The notes under the pieces: model-generated
Databases searched by the model: none
Seen by the model: only the letters and a program-made list of their open reading frames with translations
Told to the model about the DNA's origin: nothing
Shown here: in pieces, positions 1 to 8,288 of the stretch
How the letters are laid out: every line of letters starts with the position of its first letter
Position numbering within the stretch: position 1 is the stretch's first letter
Assembly (NCBI RefSeq): GCF_002443295.1
Contig: NZ_BAOS01000014.1
Coordinates: 62,001 to 126,000, forward strand
DNA: 64,000 nt
Reading direction: 5' to 3'
From: Candidatus Scalindua japonica
Lineage (GTDB): Bacteria; Planctomycetota; Brocadiia; Brocadiales; Scalinduaceae
Made by a program: the position numbers and the translations under genes

Positions 1-717
1 CGAACTACAAATTTTGATCCAGGAGGTTTTGCTGAATATGTTCGAGTACCAGAAATCAATGTGGACAGAGGGATTTTTGTACTTCCTGACAATATGTCAC
101 TGGAAGATGGCACCTTTATAGAACCTTTGGCCTGTGTGGTTCGAGGCCAGAGGGTTGCGCGTATTGAGCCCGGGCAGACTGTAGTTGTGATCGGCAGTGG
201 AATGTCAGGACTTCTTCATATACTGCTTGCTCGATCACTTGGTGCCGGAAAAATAATAGCGACTGACATAAGTGAATACCGAATGGAGATGGCAAAAAAA
301 TTTGGTGCTGATTATGCCATTTCAGCCCATGAAGACCTGCCTTCACATCTGCTCAGTGTAAATAATGGCAGGCTGGCAGATCGTGTGATAGTTACTGCCG
401 GAGCTATCCCTGCATTAAATACCTCCATTAAGTCAGTAGATCGTGCAGGTACCGTGCTTTATTTTGCGCCAGGTGGTCCGAACGATACACTCAACATACC
501 GTTTAATGATTTCTGGAAAAATTGTATTACCTTAATGTCTACCTACGGTGCCAGCCCTCTTGATATTGATGTGGCAATTGAGCTGATTAGTTCACAGCGT
601 GTTCCTGTCAAAGAGATGATTACTCATCGTTTAGGACTTACAGAAACACAACATGGATTTAAACTGGTTAGTGAAGCTAAAGAGTCGATTAAAGTAGTCA
701 TTGAACCTCATAAATGA
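1..717 (+). CDS. Zinc-type MDR alcohol/polyol dehydrogenase, 3' part
   Basis: This is the C-terminal part of a medium-chain dehydrogenase/reductase; the frame is open to the left edge, so the start lies outside the window. It reads GGFAEYVRVPE just before position 61, a typical MDR N-domain segment, then EPLACVVRG and a Rossmann nucleotide-binding loop VVIGSGMSGLL followed by an acidic residue after the second strand (ATDIS), as in NAD(H)-using members. The zinc-binding N-terminal residues are not visible, so zinc dependence is family knowledge. Members oxidise alcohols or polyols or perform threonine dehydrogenase-like reactions; the substrate cannot be told here. The stop lies 55 bases before the next gene on the same strand. 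Confidence 0.85.
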   Translation, partial: RTTNFDPGGFAEYVRVPEINVDRGIFVLPDNMSLEDGTFIEPLACVVRGQRVARIEPGQTVVVIGSGMSGLLHILLARSLGAGKIIATDISEYRMEMAKKFGADYAISAHEDLPSHLLSVNNGRLADRVIVTAGAIPALNTSIKSVDRAGTVLYFAPGGPNDTLNIPFNDFWKNCITLMSTYGASPLDIDVAIELISSQRVPVKEMITHRLGLTETQHGFKLVSEAKESIKVVIEPHK

Positions 718-772
718 GTATCTTCTGATAAATCAAACCTCAAAAGCTTCAAAAAAATCTCACCCAAATACA

Positions 773-1582
773 ATGCATGAACCCGCTCGTTTGTCCACTG
801 ATAAAATAAAACAAAATCTTCGTACAAAAACAATAGGTCAGGAAATAATTATACTTGATCGTACGGCATCTACAATGGACATTGCAAAGAAAATGCTCAA
901 AGAGGGAGTCCCGGAGGGAACAACTATCTTTGCAGAAGAGCAGATTCGGGGAAGAGGACGGTCTGGGAGAGAATGGTCATGCAAAAAAGGGAAAGGTCTG
1001 TTGTTAACTACTGTCTTAAGACCGGTAATCCAACCGGAAAAATCTTACCTTTTGATGGTTTTTACTGCAGTTGCAATTGTAAAAACTATCAGGGACATCT
1101 TCAACTTACCGGTTGAAATTGACTGGCCTAATGACATTGTAATCAACAAAAAGAAATTAGGCGGAATAATTGTAGAAACACAAATTCATACCGGGAAACC
1201 AAGGGACTACATTGTAGGAATAGGTATTAACGTCAACTTACAAAAACATGAACTTCCTGCTCATATAGATCAACCGGCAACATCTCTTACAATTGAAAAA
1301 GAAACATTTATTGACCGTACCAGTTTTGCCAGGGCATTGCTGCAAAACCTCGACTCCTGGTACTTAATATTTAAAGATGAACGTTGTGAGTATATTGTGG
1401 AGAAATGGCAGGAATTTTGTGTAAATATTGGAAAAAAGATCAACGTCTATTATAAAAAAAAGAATTTTGCAGGTATTTTTCTCGGCATTGCGAATAATGG
1501 AGATTTGATATTACTACTAGACAATGGGCACAAGAAAAAATTTAAAGTTGAACATACTGTCATAGAAAACCAAAAAGTATAA
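773..1582 (+). CDS. birA: Biotin--[acetyl-CoA-carboxylase] ligase
   Basis: Biotin protein ligase, which activates biotin with ATP and attaches it to a lysine of biotin carboxyl carrier protein. The catalytic domain shows GRGRSGREW, the biotinyl-AMP loop, then WPNDI and KKLGGIIVET. A short SH3-like C-terminal domain follows. There is no N-terminal helix-turn-helix, so it is the monofunctional type rather than a BirA repressor. The frame is open from a TTG at 701 that overlaps the upstream gene, but the ATG at 773 places the start where the conserved domain begins (269 residues) and is preferred; no strong Shine-Dalgarno sequence is visible at either. It converges on the minus-strand gene at 1634. 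Confidence 0.9.
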   Translation: MHEPARLSTDKIKQNLRTKTIGQEIIILDRTASTMDIAKKMLKEGVPEGTTIFAEEQIRGRGRSGREWSCKKGKGLLLTTVLRPVIQPEKSYLLMVFTAVAIVKTIRDIFNLPVEIDWPNDIVINKKKLGGIIVETQIHTGKPRDYIVGIGINVNLQKHELPAHIDQPATSLTIEKETFIDRTSFARALLQNLDSWYLIFKDERCEYIVEKWQEFCVNIGKKINVYYKKKNFAGIFLGIANNGDLILLLDNGHKKKFKVEHTVIENQKV

Positions 1583-1633
1583 CCTGCAATCTCGGATCAG
1601 ATTTTTGCGTGTACAAAGTTTACTACTATTTTT

Positions 1634-2203
1634 TCACCATACATCATCTAGTTTTGTATCCTCGTAGTTAATTAATCCCTCATCAAGCTGTTTTTCTACA
1701 ATCTGCAGCTTTGTCTCTAATTTATTAATTTGTTTTGTCAAATCTCTATAAACTATGAAACCAAGGATTAATAATAAAACCGTGTACACAATTACAAATG
1801 CCGTTGCGGGGCTGTCTTTTTGTACTGTATCACGAGACTTAGTAGAATAACCATATGCATCCTTACCTAAAACAGTTTTTCGATTTATCTCTGTTATGTC
1901 ACTGGATTCAAAAGTTTCCTCTTGCCGCAGGCGGCTGGATCCCTTTACATTATCAGACCGGTCACTCTTGTTCCTCTCCTGTTTAAGCGTATCTGATACA
2001 TTAATAGGTTCGCATGCCTGCTTTTCCTGTTTTTTTTCATGTTCTACGCCTGTTTTTTGTTTATCATTAACTATTTCCGGAGACTTTTCTGCCTGTTTCT
2101 CCTGACTACCAATATCCCCCTTCTGGCTCTCAGCATTTTCTTTTTTATTTTCTTCCTTTAACCATTTTAAGGGATCCGACCCAAGCACACTTTTCTTTTG
2201 CAT
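1634..2203 (-). CDS. Single-span membrane protein coupled to ParA
   Basis: A 189-residue protein with no family I recognise. The first 125 residues are highly charged and rich in Lys, Glu, Gln and Ser, as in disordered segments. A short motif recurs: VLGSD near residue 6 and VLGKD near residue 111. One strongly hydrophobic span (about 134-152, AFVIVYTVLLLILGFIVY) is followed by a short predicted coiled coil (INKLETKLQIVEKQLDEG) and an acidic tail. The start codon shares one base with the ParA stop (TAATG), which indicates translational coupling. It occupies the place where a ParB would be expected but shows no ParB features. A ParA-positioned membrane adaptor is an inference. Confidence 0.75.
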   Translation of the reverse strand: MQKKSVLGSDPLKWLKEENKKENAESQKGDIGSQEKQAEKSPEIVNDKQKTGVEHEKKQEKQACEPINVSDTLKQERNKSDRSDNVKGSSRLRQEETFESSDITEINRKTVLGKDAYGYSTKSRDTVQKDSPATAFVIVYTVLLLILGFIVYRDLTKQINKLETKLQIVEKQLDEGLINYEDTKLDDVW

Positions 2204-2985
2204 TATGCCGCTCCTTTAAGATACTTTTCCTCTTGAGCAATTATCTCTTTAGTTAATGCCTGATAATCCAGGGCGCCATTGGATTCTGGCGCGTATTCTG
2301 TAATTGGCATACCATGGCTTGTTGATTCTGAGAGTTTAATATTCTTTCTAATATTAGTAGCAAACACCTTATCTTCAAAATATTCTTTGATCTTATCAAG
2401 CACTGCCTGTCCCAATTTTGTTCTGCTATCATACATACAAGGTATTATTCCAGTAATCTCCAACTTACTGTTCAACCGCTTCTTGATAACATCAAATGTT
2501 TGTAATAGCTTGCTTACACCCTGCAAAGCAAAAAACTCGGTTTGTAACGGAATGAAAATTTCATTAGCTACAGTAAGTGCGTTCAGGGTTAGAAGTCCTA
2601 ATGAAGGCGGGCAGTCAATCAAAACATAATCATACATGTCTAACATCTCTTCAATATAGAACTTAACGATTGTTTCTCGCCCTACCGTGTTAACAAGTTC
2701 AACCTCCGCACTTGCAAGATCAATATCAGAAGGTATGATGTCCAGACCACTTACAGATGTTTTTATTAACACTTCAGATGCCTTCTTTTTACCGCACATT
2801 AAATGATAAACAGAAGAGTCTTTCCCTTGCACGTTAACTCCGAAGTGGATACTCAAATTGGCTTGAGGATCTAAGTCGATCAAAAGTACTTTTTTGCCAA
2901 GCGCAGCCAGACACGCTCCGACATTTGCCGTTGAAGTCGTTTTTCCAACACCGCCTTTTTGATTTATGAACGCAATGCTACGCAT
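2203..2985 (-). CDS. parA: ParA/Soj-family partition ATPase
   Basis: A 260-residue ParA-type Walker ATPase. The deviant Walker A KGGVGKTT is at residues 10-17 with the signature lysine of the ParA/MinD superfamily, then DLDPQANLS (switch I) and YVLIDCPPSLG (Walker B region). Members dimerise on ATP, bind DNA non-specifically and position plasmids, chromosomes or protein cargo. The length is normal. It is the first gene of a two-gene minus-strand unit and overlaps the next start by one base. No ParB gene or obvious parS cluster is visible nearby, so cargo positioning is as likely as chromosome segregation. Confidence 0.9.
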   Translation of the reverse strand: MRSIAFINQKGGVGKTTSTANVGACLAALGKKVLLIDLDPQANLSIHFGVNVQGKDSSVYHLMCGKKKASEVLIKTSVSGLDIIPSDIDLASAEVELVNTVGRETIVKFYIEEMLDMYDYVLIDCPPSLGLLTLNALTVANEIFIPLQTEFFALQGVSKLLQTFDVIKKRLNSKLEITGIIPCMYDSRTKLGQAVLDKIKEYFEDKVFATNIRKNIKLSESTSHGMPITEYAPESNGALDYQALTKEIIAQEEKYLKGAA

Positions 2986-3521
2986 TCTGGCCTTCTTATC
3001 TTATATGAAATGTATTCTCTGTGGTATATGTACTATTGAAAATTCTATCCTTAAAAATATAGATGTCAAGCATATTTATATAAAAAGCTCACACTAATTA
3101 TTATATAAAGCCCTGTGATCTCAAATACTTATACATATATTGACAGAAATGTGCCGTTTCTATCCCAATGTTTTTTTCGCGTACATATATTGAAAAAGTA
3201 CTTGTTAGCAATGATTTCCACACCGACTCCAAATTCCTTCCGTCTGAAAAGTATAAATAATTTTACTGATAGTAATGATACATACCGATAAACATTGTAA
3301 ATTGTCCTAAGATTGTTATTGACATATCGATATAAGTTTGTTATTTTTCCTGTTTCAATAATTTTCATTATTATTATCATAATCAAATTTCATCAATATT
3401 ATTTAGATTTAGGCCAGCAATTTTTGTAAAAAAACAACTCCATAAGTACCAGTTTACTGTTTTTTGATTGGTATTTTGAGTAATAGTTAGATTTCTGGTT
3501 GTTTATTAGGGAGGTAAAATA
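2986..3521. other. Intergenic region between parA and the lipid cluster
   Basis: A very AT-rich divergent spacer of about 535 bases. The only sizeable frame is a low-complexity minus-strand reading of about 85 codons, rejected as a gene. It must hold the promoters of both flanking operons. A good ribosome binding site (AGGGAGGT, 3508-3515) ends it. Confidence 0.6.
3319..3347 (+). promoter_or_regulatory. Candidate sigma-70-type promoter of the lipid cluster
   Basis: TTGACA at 3319-3324, a 17-base spacer, then TATTTT at 3342-3347. The -35 is perfect and the -10 matches four of six. It lies about 175 bases before the acyl carrier protein start. In DNA this AT-rich such matches arise by chance, so it is only a candidate. 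Confidence 0.3.
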
Positions 3522-3776
3522 TTGTCTATAGAGAACTTAGAGAAAGATATTACCGCAATTGTAGCAGAAGTAACAGAGTTGGAAGAGAGCGAAATATGGG
3601 AAAAGAGGGATGCTGATTTTTTTAAGGATTTGGAGATTGACTCCTTATTGGCACTGGAAATCCTGGCCCTTATAGAAAAGAAATTTAAAGTCCAAATTCC
3701 AGAAGAAAAACTCGTAGACATTACTTCATTGAATGCAACAATTGAAATGACAAGGTCTACACTTGAAGGAAAATAG
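3522..3776 (+). CDS. Acyl carrier protein
   Basis: An 84-residue acyl carrier protein. The phosphopantetheine attachment serine is Ser41 in EIDSLLALEI, the ACP DSL motif, followed by the acidic helix II/III region. It carries growing acyl chains to the ketosynthase and dehydratase encoded next to it. The start is TTG, fixed by the strong upstream AGGGAGGT with a 6-base spacing; no in-frame ATG fits. As first gene of the cluster and separate from any housekeeping fabD/fabG set, it is probably a dedicated carrier. The sequence differs from the usual housekeeping DSLD motif by having Leu after DSL, as in many specialised ACPs. Confidence 0.9.
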   Translation: MSIENLEKDITAIVAEVTELEESEIWEKRDADFFKDLEIDSLLALEILALIEKKFKVQIPEEKLVDITSLNATIEMTRSTLEGK

Positions 3777-3878
3777 AAATTAGCAAGTATAATGCTTCTT
3801 AATCATCTACATGCCTATCCGCATACGATATTAAAGGACTGGCAGTGACTATCAAAATAGAACGAAAGGTTATTATAA

Positions 3879-4328
3879 ATGTTGAATTTTGAGGAAGTGA
3901 GAGAGTTGGTTCCTCAAAAATACCCCTTCTTATTCATTGATAAAGTTATTGAGCTTCAAAAAGAAAGCAGAATTGTTTGTCTAAAAAATATCACTGGTAA
4001 TGAGTCTTTCTTTTCTGGACACTTTCCTGATTTTGCCATAATGCCGGGAGTTTTAATCGTAGAAGCCCTGGCGCAAGCCTCTATTATCCTTTTCAAAAAG
4101 AGCTTTGATACTGAGCAGAACAAAGATAAAGTCTTTTTGCTAGCTTCCGCCAACGTACGTTTTTCAAAGCCTGTTTTTCCTGGTGATCAGCTTTCTCTGG
4201 AAATTGATATAGAAAAAGTAGTTTCAAGTGCGGCAATAGTTAAGGGAGTTGCTAAAGTGGGAGACAAAGTAGTGACAAAAGCAACTTTGAGCTTTGGTGT
4301 TGCAAATAAAGATTCATTAACAAGTTGA
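3879..4328 (+). CDS. fabZ: FabZ-type 3-hydroxyacyl-ACP dehydratase
   Basis: A 149-residue hotdog-fold dehydratase that removes water from 3-hydroxyacyl-ACP to give trans-2-enoyl-ACP. The FabZ signature is clear: [10 protein letters not shown] near the N terminus, and [21 protein letters not shown] with the catalytic His48 and Glu62. Length is normal. A GAAAGG sequence lies upstream of the ATG. It sits 102 bases after the ACP gene and 31 bases before the first ketosynthase. Because it lies in a dedicated cluster it may not be the main fatty-acid FabZ; working on a polyunsaturated chain is an inference. Confidence 0.92.
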   Translation: MLNFEEVRELVPQKYPFLFIDKVIELQKESRIVCLKNITGNESFFSGHFPDFAIMPGVLIVEALAQASIILFKKSFDTEQNKDKVFLLASANVRFSKPVFPGDQLSLEIDIEKVVSSAAIVKGVAKVGDKVVTKATLSFGVANKDSLTS

Positions 4329-4359
4329 AAATATTTGTATTTGTAAAAAGCAGAAATAT

Positions 4360-5580
4360 ATGGAAAAAAGAATTGTAATTACCGGTGTGGGCGTAATTTC
4401 ACCTATAGGAAACAAAAATGATCTGTTCTGGAATGCATTAATTTCAGGTACATCCGGTGTATCTGAAGTTACATCATTTGATACATCTCCTTTTAAAGTA
4501 CATAGAGGATGTTTCGTTAAAGATTTCAATTATAACGATTATATAAATAATGGCTCTAATCGGGAGATTGGCAAAGGTTCTCAATTTGCTATAGCAGCTG
4601 CTAAACTCGCTATTGAAGACTCTAATATTGGCCTAAAAAATATTGACCCCGAAAGAGCGGGTGTTTCAATTGGAACAACAGCAGGTGAAATCCAGATACT
4701 GGAAAAAGTTAACTATATCAGACATGAAAAGGGGGCAGATAGCGTTGACCCAGGCCTCTTCCTGAAACATCCTTGTGTTAATATGCCCTCTAACATATCT
4801 ATTGAATTTGGTTTTAAAGGACCAAGCACAATAATACCTACTGCATGTGCTGCAGGCAACTATGCTATCGGTTATGCATGTGACCTGATAAAATTGGGAA
4901 GAACAGATATAATGTTAGCCGGAGGGTCAGATCCGTTTTCAAAAGTAGCTTTTGTTGGTTTTAGCAGACTAAATGCCATTGCACCAGAAATTTGCCAACC
5001 TTTTGATAAAGACAGAAAAGGCCTGTTAGTCGGAGAAGGTGCAGGAATGCTGGTATTAGAATCCCTGGAAGGAGCACTTGCCAGAAACGCAAATATATAT
5101 GCGGAAATTCTCGGTTATGGCTTGAGCTGCGACGGTTATCACATAACAATCCCGCATCCTGAAGGAAATGGTGTCACTTCGGCAATGGAAAAGGCCTTGA
5201 AGAATGCTAAAATCAAGCCTGAAGATGTTCAGTATATGAGCGCGCATGGCACCGGAACAGTTGCCAACGACAAAGCTGAAACAATATCTATAAAGAAGGT
5301 CTTTGGTGAACATTCAAAAAAGCTGGCTATAAGCTCTATAAAATCAATGCTAGGCCACACAATGGGGGCTGCCAGTGCTATAGAGGCGATAGCGTGCGCT
5401 ATGGCGATAAAAGAGGGTGTTGTGCCTCCAACGATAAACTACGAAACAAAAGACCCTGAGTGTGATTTGGATTTTGTCCCAAATGTTAAACGCGACATGC
5501 AAGTCGATATCGCCATGAATAATGCATACGCTTTTGGTGGTAACAACAGTAGTCTCATACTGAAAAAGTTTAAAGGTTAA
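4360..5580 (+). CDS. fabF: Beta-ketoacyl-ACP synthase, FabF/KS-alpha type, catalytic triad intact
   Basis: A 406-residue condensing enzyme of the KAS II family, which joins malonyl-ACP to an acyl chain with loss of CO2. All three active-site residues are present: Cys163 in PTACAAG, His296 in SAHGTGT and His333 in SMLGHTMG. The glycine-rich C-terminal [12 protein letters not shown] is also typical. Length is normal. It is followed after six bases by a paralogue that lacks the triad, an arrangement seen in KS/chain-length-factor pairs of type II polyketide and aryl polyene systems. The ribosome binding site is weak. The product chain cannot be read from sequence. Confidence 0.93.
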   Translation: MEKRIVITGVGVISPIGNKNDLFWNALISGTSGVSEVTSFDTSPFKVHRGCFVKDFNYNDYINNGSNREIGKGSQFAIAAAKLAIEDSNIGLKNIDPERAGVSIGTTAGEIQILEKVNYIRHEKGADSVDPGLFLKHPCVNMPSNISIEFGFKGPSTIIPTACAAGNYAIGYACDLIKLGRTDIMLAGGSDPFSKVAFVGFSRLNAIAPEICQPFDKDRKGLLVGEGAGMLVLESLEGALARNANIYAEILGYGLSCDGYHITIPHPEGNGVTSAMEKALKNAKIKPEDVQYMSAHGTGTVANDKAETISIKKVFGEHSKKLAISSIKSMLGHTMGAASAIEAIACAMAIKEGVVPPTINYETKDPECDLDFVPNVKRDMQVDIAMNNAYAFGGNNSSLILKKFKG

Positions 5581-5586
5581 TAATAT

Positions 5587-6822
5587 ATGAATAATCGCCT
5601 AGTTATAACAGGAATAAGTATCTTGTCACCAATCGGTGTAAACAAGGAAGAGTTTTGGGATAATCTGACGAATGGTGTTTCCGGAATAAAAGATATCACG
5701 TTATTTGATGTTTCAAAATATAAAAGTAAAAAAGCGGGTGAAATATCTGATTTTGACGCAAAGGCAATTTTAGGTAAAAAGGGTATTCGCCACATAGACA
5801 GAACATCGTTATTGGTATCCTCTGCGGCAAAGCTTGCCATGGATGATGCTAAGATAACCACCGAAATCTACAGTGAGGATGAACTGGGAATAGCAATCGG
5901 ATCAACGTATGGCAGTATTGATAGTATCAGTTCATTCGACCTGGAAGGATTACAGGAAGGGCCGACTTTCGTAAATCCAATGGATTTTCCAAATACGGTC
6001 CTGAATGCACCGGCTAGCAGGGCTTCTATTTTCTGTAATGCGACAGGCTTAAATTCTACCATATCTACTGGAACTGCCAGTGGATTGGATGCTATAATTT
6101 ACGCTTCAGATTTTCTGAAACTGGGCAGAGGCAAGGCAGTGTTAGCTGGCGGAGTTCATGGTTTAACAGCCGATATGTTCTGGGGAGCTTATCGTTCAGG
6201 AATATTGTCAGGAAGCAGTAATAGCGATATTGAACTTTCCGCACCATTTGATAAAAGACGTAATGGCTTCATAATCGGTGAAGCAGCTGCGCTCATAGTG
6301 ATAGAAAGGCTCGAAGACGCATTAGAAAGAAACGCAAAAATCTATGCTGAGATAAAAGGATATGGTTGTACATTTAATCCTGACAAGGCTTCCCAAAATG
6401 AAATAGACACTACTCAAGGAGTAAGATGCATCTCTCTGGCAATGGAAGATGCCGGGATAAAAACCGACGAAGTTTCTTATATTTCGGCATGCGCTAACTC
6501 AAGTGTAACCGGTGACAAAATGGAAGCCAGGATCATTAAAGACTATTTTGGTGATAATACTGGCAAAGTCCCTGTTAGCGCAATTAAGTCAATGACAGGT
6601 GAATGCCTTGACGCATCAGGGTCATTACAGTGTGTTGCAGGCGTATTGGCAATCAATAATGGTGTTATTCCACCAACAATAAACTATCAGGAAATAGATG
6701 AAGAATGTAGCCTGGATTGCGTGCCTGACAAAAGCAGAGAAGCGGAAGTAAAAAACGTGCTAATCAACTCCTTTTCAGACACAGGAAACATTTCATCCAT
6801 AATCATCTCAAAATATTCATAA
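5587..6822 (+). CDS. Ketosynthase-like protein without catalytic residues (chain-length-factor-like)
   Basis: A 411-residue KAS-fold protein that aligns along its whole length with the gene before it, but the three active-site positions are changed: Thr163 replaces Cys (STGTASG), Cys302 replaces the first His (SACANSS) and Glu339 replaces the second His (SMTGECLD). The fold-forming motifs remain (VITGISILSPIG, KLGRGKAVLAGG, APFDKRRNGFIIGEAAAL). It therefore cannot condense in the usual way and most likely forms a heterodimer with the active KS, as KS-beta proteins do; these usually carry Gln at the Cys position, so this one is not a standard CLF. The six-base gap suggests coupled translation. 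A structural or chain-length role is inferred. Confidence 0.85.
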   Translation: MNNRLVITGISILSPIGVNKEEFWDNLTNGVSGIKDITLFDVSKYKSKKAGEISDFDAKAILGKKGIRHIDRTSLLVSSAAKLAMDDAKITTEIYSEDELGIAIGSTYGSIDSISSFDLEGLQEGPTFVNPMDFPNTVLNAPASRASIFCNATGLNSTISTGTASGLDAIIYASDFLKLGRGKAVLAGGVHGLTADMFWGAYRSGILSGSSNSDIELSAPFDKRRNGFIIGEAAALIVIERLEDALERNAKIYAEIKGYGCTFNPDKASQNEIDTTQGVRCISLAMEDAGIKTDEVSYISACANSSVTGDKMEARIIKDYFGDNTGKVPVSAIKSMTGECLDASGSLQCVAGVLAINNGVIPPTINYQEIDEECSLDCVPDKSREAEVKNVLINSFSDTGNISSIIISKYS

Positions 6823-6841
6823 ATCCAATACGGCAGTTTTC

Positions 6842-8275
6842 ATGACCAATTTTTCCCTGAACAAATCTGATATTAAATCCAAGTATGATGTAATTGTAAT
6901 GGGAGCTGGAATTGCAGGTCTAATCTGTGGAACTTTCCTGGCAAAACATGGGAAAAAAACACTTATTATTGAGAAACATAGTATTCCCGGTGGTTACTGT
7001 ACCTCATTTAAGAGAAAAGGTTTTATTTTTGATTCGGCAGTTCACCATATTGGTGGATGTGGAAAATGGAGTGTAGTCGGCAGATGCCTCAAAGAGCTTG
7101 ACATAAATATTAATTTACAGCAGCTTGATCCTATGGACAGCATACATTTCCCTTCGTTCTCAATAGATGTACCTGCTGAGATCGACGACTATATTGATCT
7201 TCTGAAGGAACGGTTTCTATCAGAAAGAGAGAATATATCACTGTTTTTTAAGGAATTTATTAAACTATACAGGGCCACATTCAGTACTGAAAAGCATAAG
7301 ATGCTTATCAAATACCAGAACCTTACTTATAAGGATATGCTGGATAATTTTTTTACAGATGAGCAGCTTAAAATGACACTATCAGCACAGTGGGGATACA
7401 TAGGTTCTCCTCCTCAAGAAGTCTCAGCTATTGGCATGTGTCAAATGCTGATAAACTATTTGAAAGATGGGGCCTATTTTCCTGTTGGAGGCACCCAGAA
7501 TTTCGCTGATACAATCACTCAAAAATTTATTGACTATGGCGGTCACATTATGCTATCTTCTAGCGTCAACAGAATATTTGCAGATAGTAATATTATAAAA
7601 GGAGTTACAACGAAAAAAGGGCTGAAAATTTCTGCTGACAGGTTTGTATCAAACATTGATCCCAAGCAGACTTTTTCCTGCTTATTAGACAAAGGTACCG
7701 TTGATGGATCATATCTTCACAGAATTGAGAATATGAAAGAGAGCACCTCGTTCTTTTTGCTTTACCTTGGTCTTGATAATAAAATAGACTTAAAAGGCTT
7801 AAAAAGAGGTTTTTATCATATTTCAGATAATTTGAGTTTTTCCGGTAATGGTTGGTTTTATATTTCCGTTCCTACGGAAGTTGATTCAAGCCTGGCTCCT
7901 GATAACAAACAGATAATATCTGTTGTTGTTTCCTCACAAGACAATTATGATGAAATAGACGATTGGGCTGTTTACAAAGAAAAAATGAAAAAATATACAA
8001 TAAAATACCTGGAAAACTTTGTACCTGATCTTCAGTATCATATTGAAGTTATTGACGCCGCAACACCTAAGACTTTATATCGTTATACATACAACTCAAA
8101 AGGCGCAGCCTATGGCTGGGCCGTTACCGTAGACCAGACATGGTCAAATAGACTCCCACACACAACACCCTTCAAAAATCTTTTTCTAGCCGGGCACTGG
8201 ACTAATCCGGGACCGGGGATATGCGCGGTTGTATCCTCTGGTTGGAGGGTGGCTAATATGATTTTAAATAATTAG
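6842..8275 (+). CDS. CrtI-family FAD-dependent oxidoreductase (phytoene desaturase-like)
   Basis: A 477-residue flavoprotein of the phytoene desaturase/carotenoid isomerase family. The N-terminal Rossmann motif GAGIAGL (residues 21-27), Glu44 for the FAD ribose and PGGYCTSFKRKG are typical, as is the C-terminal FAD-closing segment LFLAGHWTNPGPGI. Members desaturate, saturate or isomerise long polyene chains in membranes. It sits 19 bases after the inactive ketosynthase and 13 bases before the radical SAM gene, with no phytoene synthase in the window, so an acyl polyene rather than a carotenoid is the likelier substrate. This family is among those proposed for ladderane synthesis in anammox bacteria; no enzyme activity is shown by sequence. 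Confidence 0.88.
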   Translation: MTNFSLNKSDIKSKYDVIVMGAGIAGLICGTFLAKHGKKTLIIEKHSIPGGYCTSFKRKGFIFDSAVHHIGGCGKWSVVGRCLKELDININLQQLDPMDSIHFPSFSIDVPAEIDDYIDLLKERFLSERENISLFFKEFIKLYRATFSTEKHKMLIKYQNLTYKDMLDNFFTDEQLKMTLSAQWGYIGSPPQEVSAIGMCQMLINYLKDGAYFPVGGTQNFADTITQKFIDYGGHIMLSSSVNRIFADSNIIKGVTTKKGLKISADRFVSNIDPKQTFSCLLDKGTVDGSYLHRIENMKESTSFFLLYLGLDNKIDLKGLKRGFYHISDNLSFSGNGWFYISVPTEVDSSLAPDNKQIISVVVSSQDNYDEIDDWAVYKEKMKKYTIKYLENFVPDLQYHIEVIDAATPKTLYRYTYNSKGAAYGWAVTVDQTWSNRLPHTTPFKNLFLAGHWTNPGPGICAVVSSGWRVANMILNN

Positions 8276-8288
8276 GAGGACAACTAAT

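Noticed and set aside
701-772. Upstream extension of birA from a TTG at 701
   Set aside because: It overlaps the previous gene by 17 bases and adds residues outside the conserved domain; ATG at 773 fits better.
3129-3386. An 85-codon minus-strand frame in the spacer before the lipid cluster
   Set aside because: Low-complexity Ile/Met/Tyr-rich translation, no ribosome binding site, lies in the promoter region of the ACP gene.
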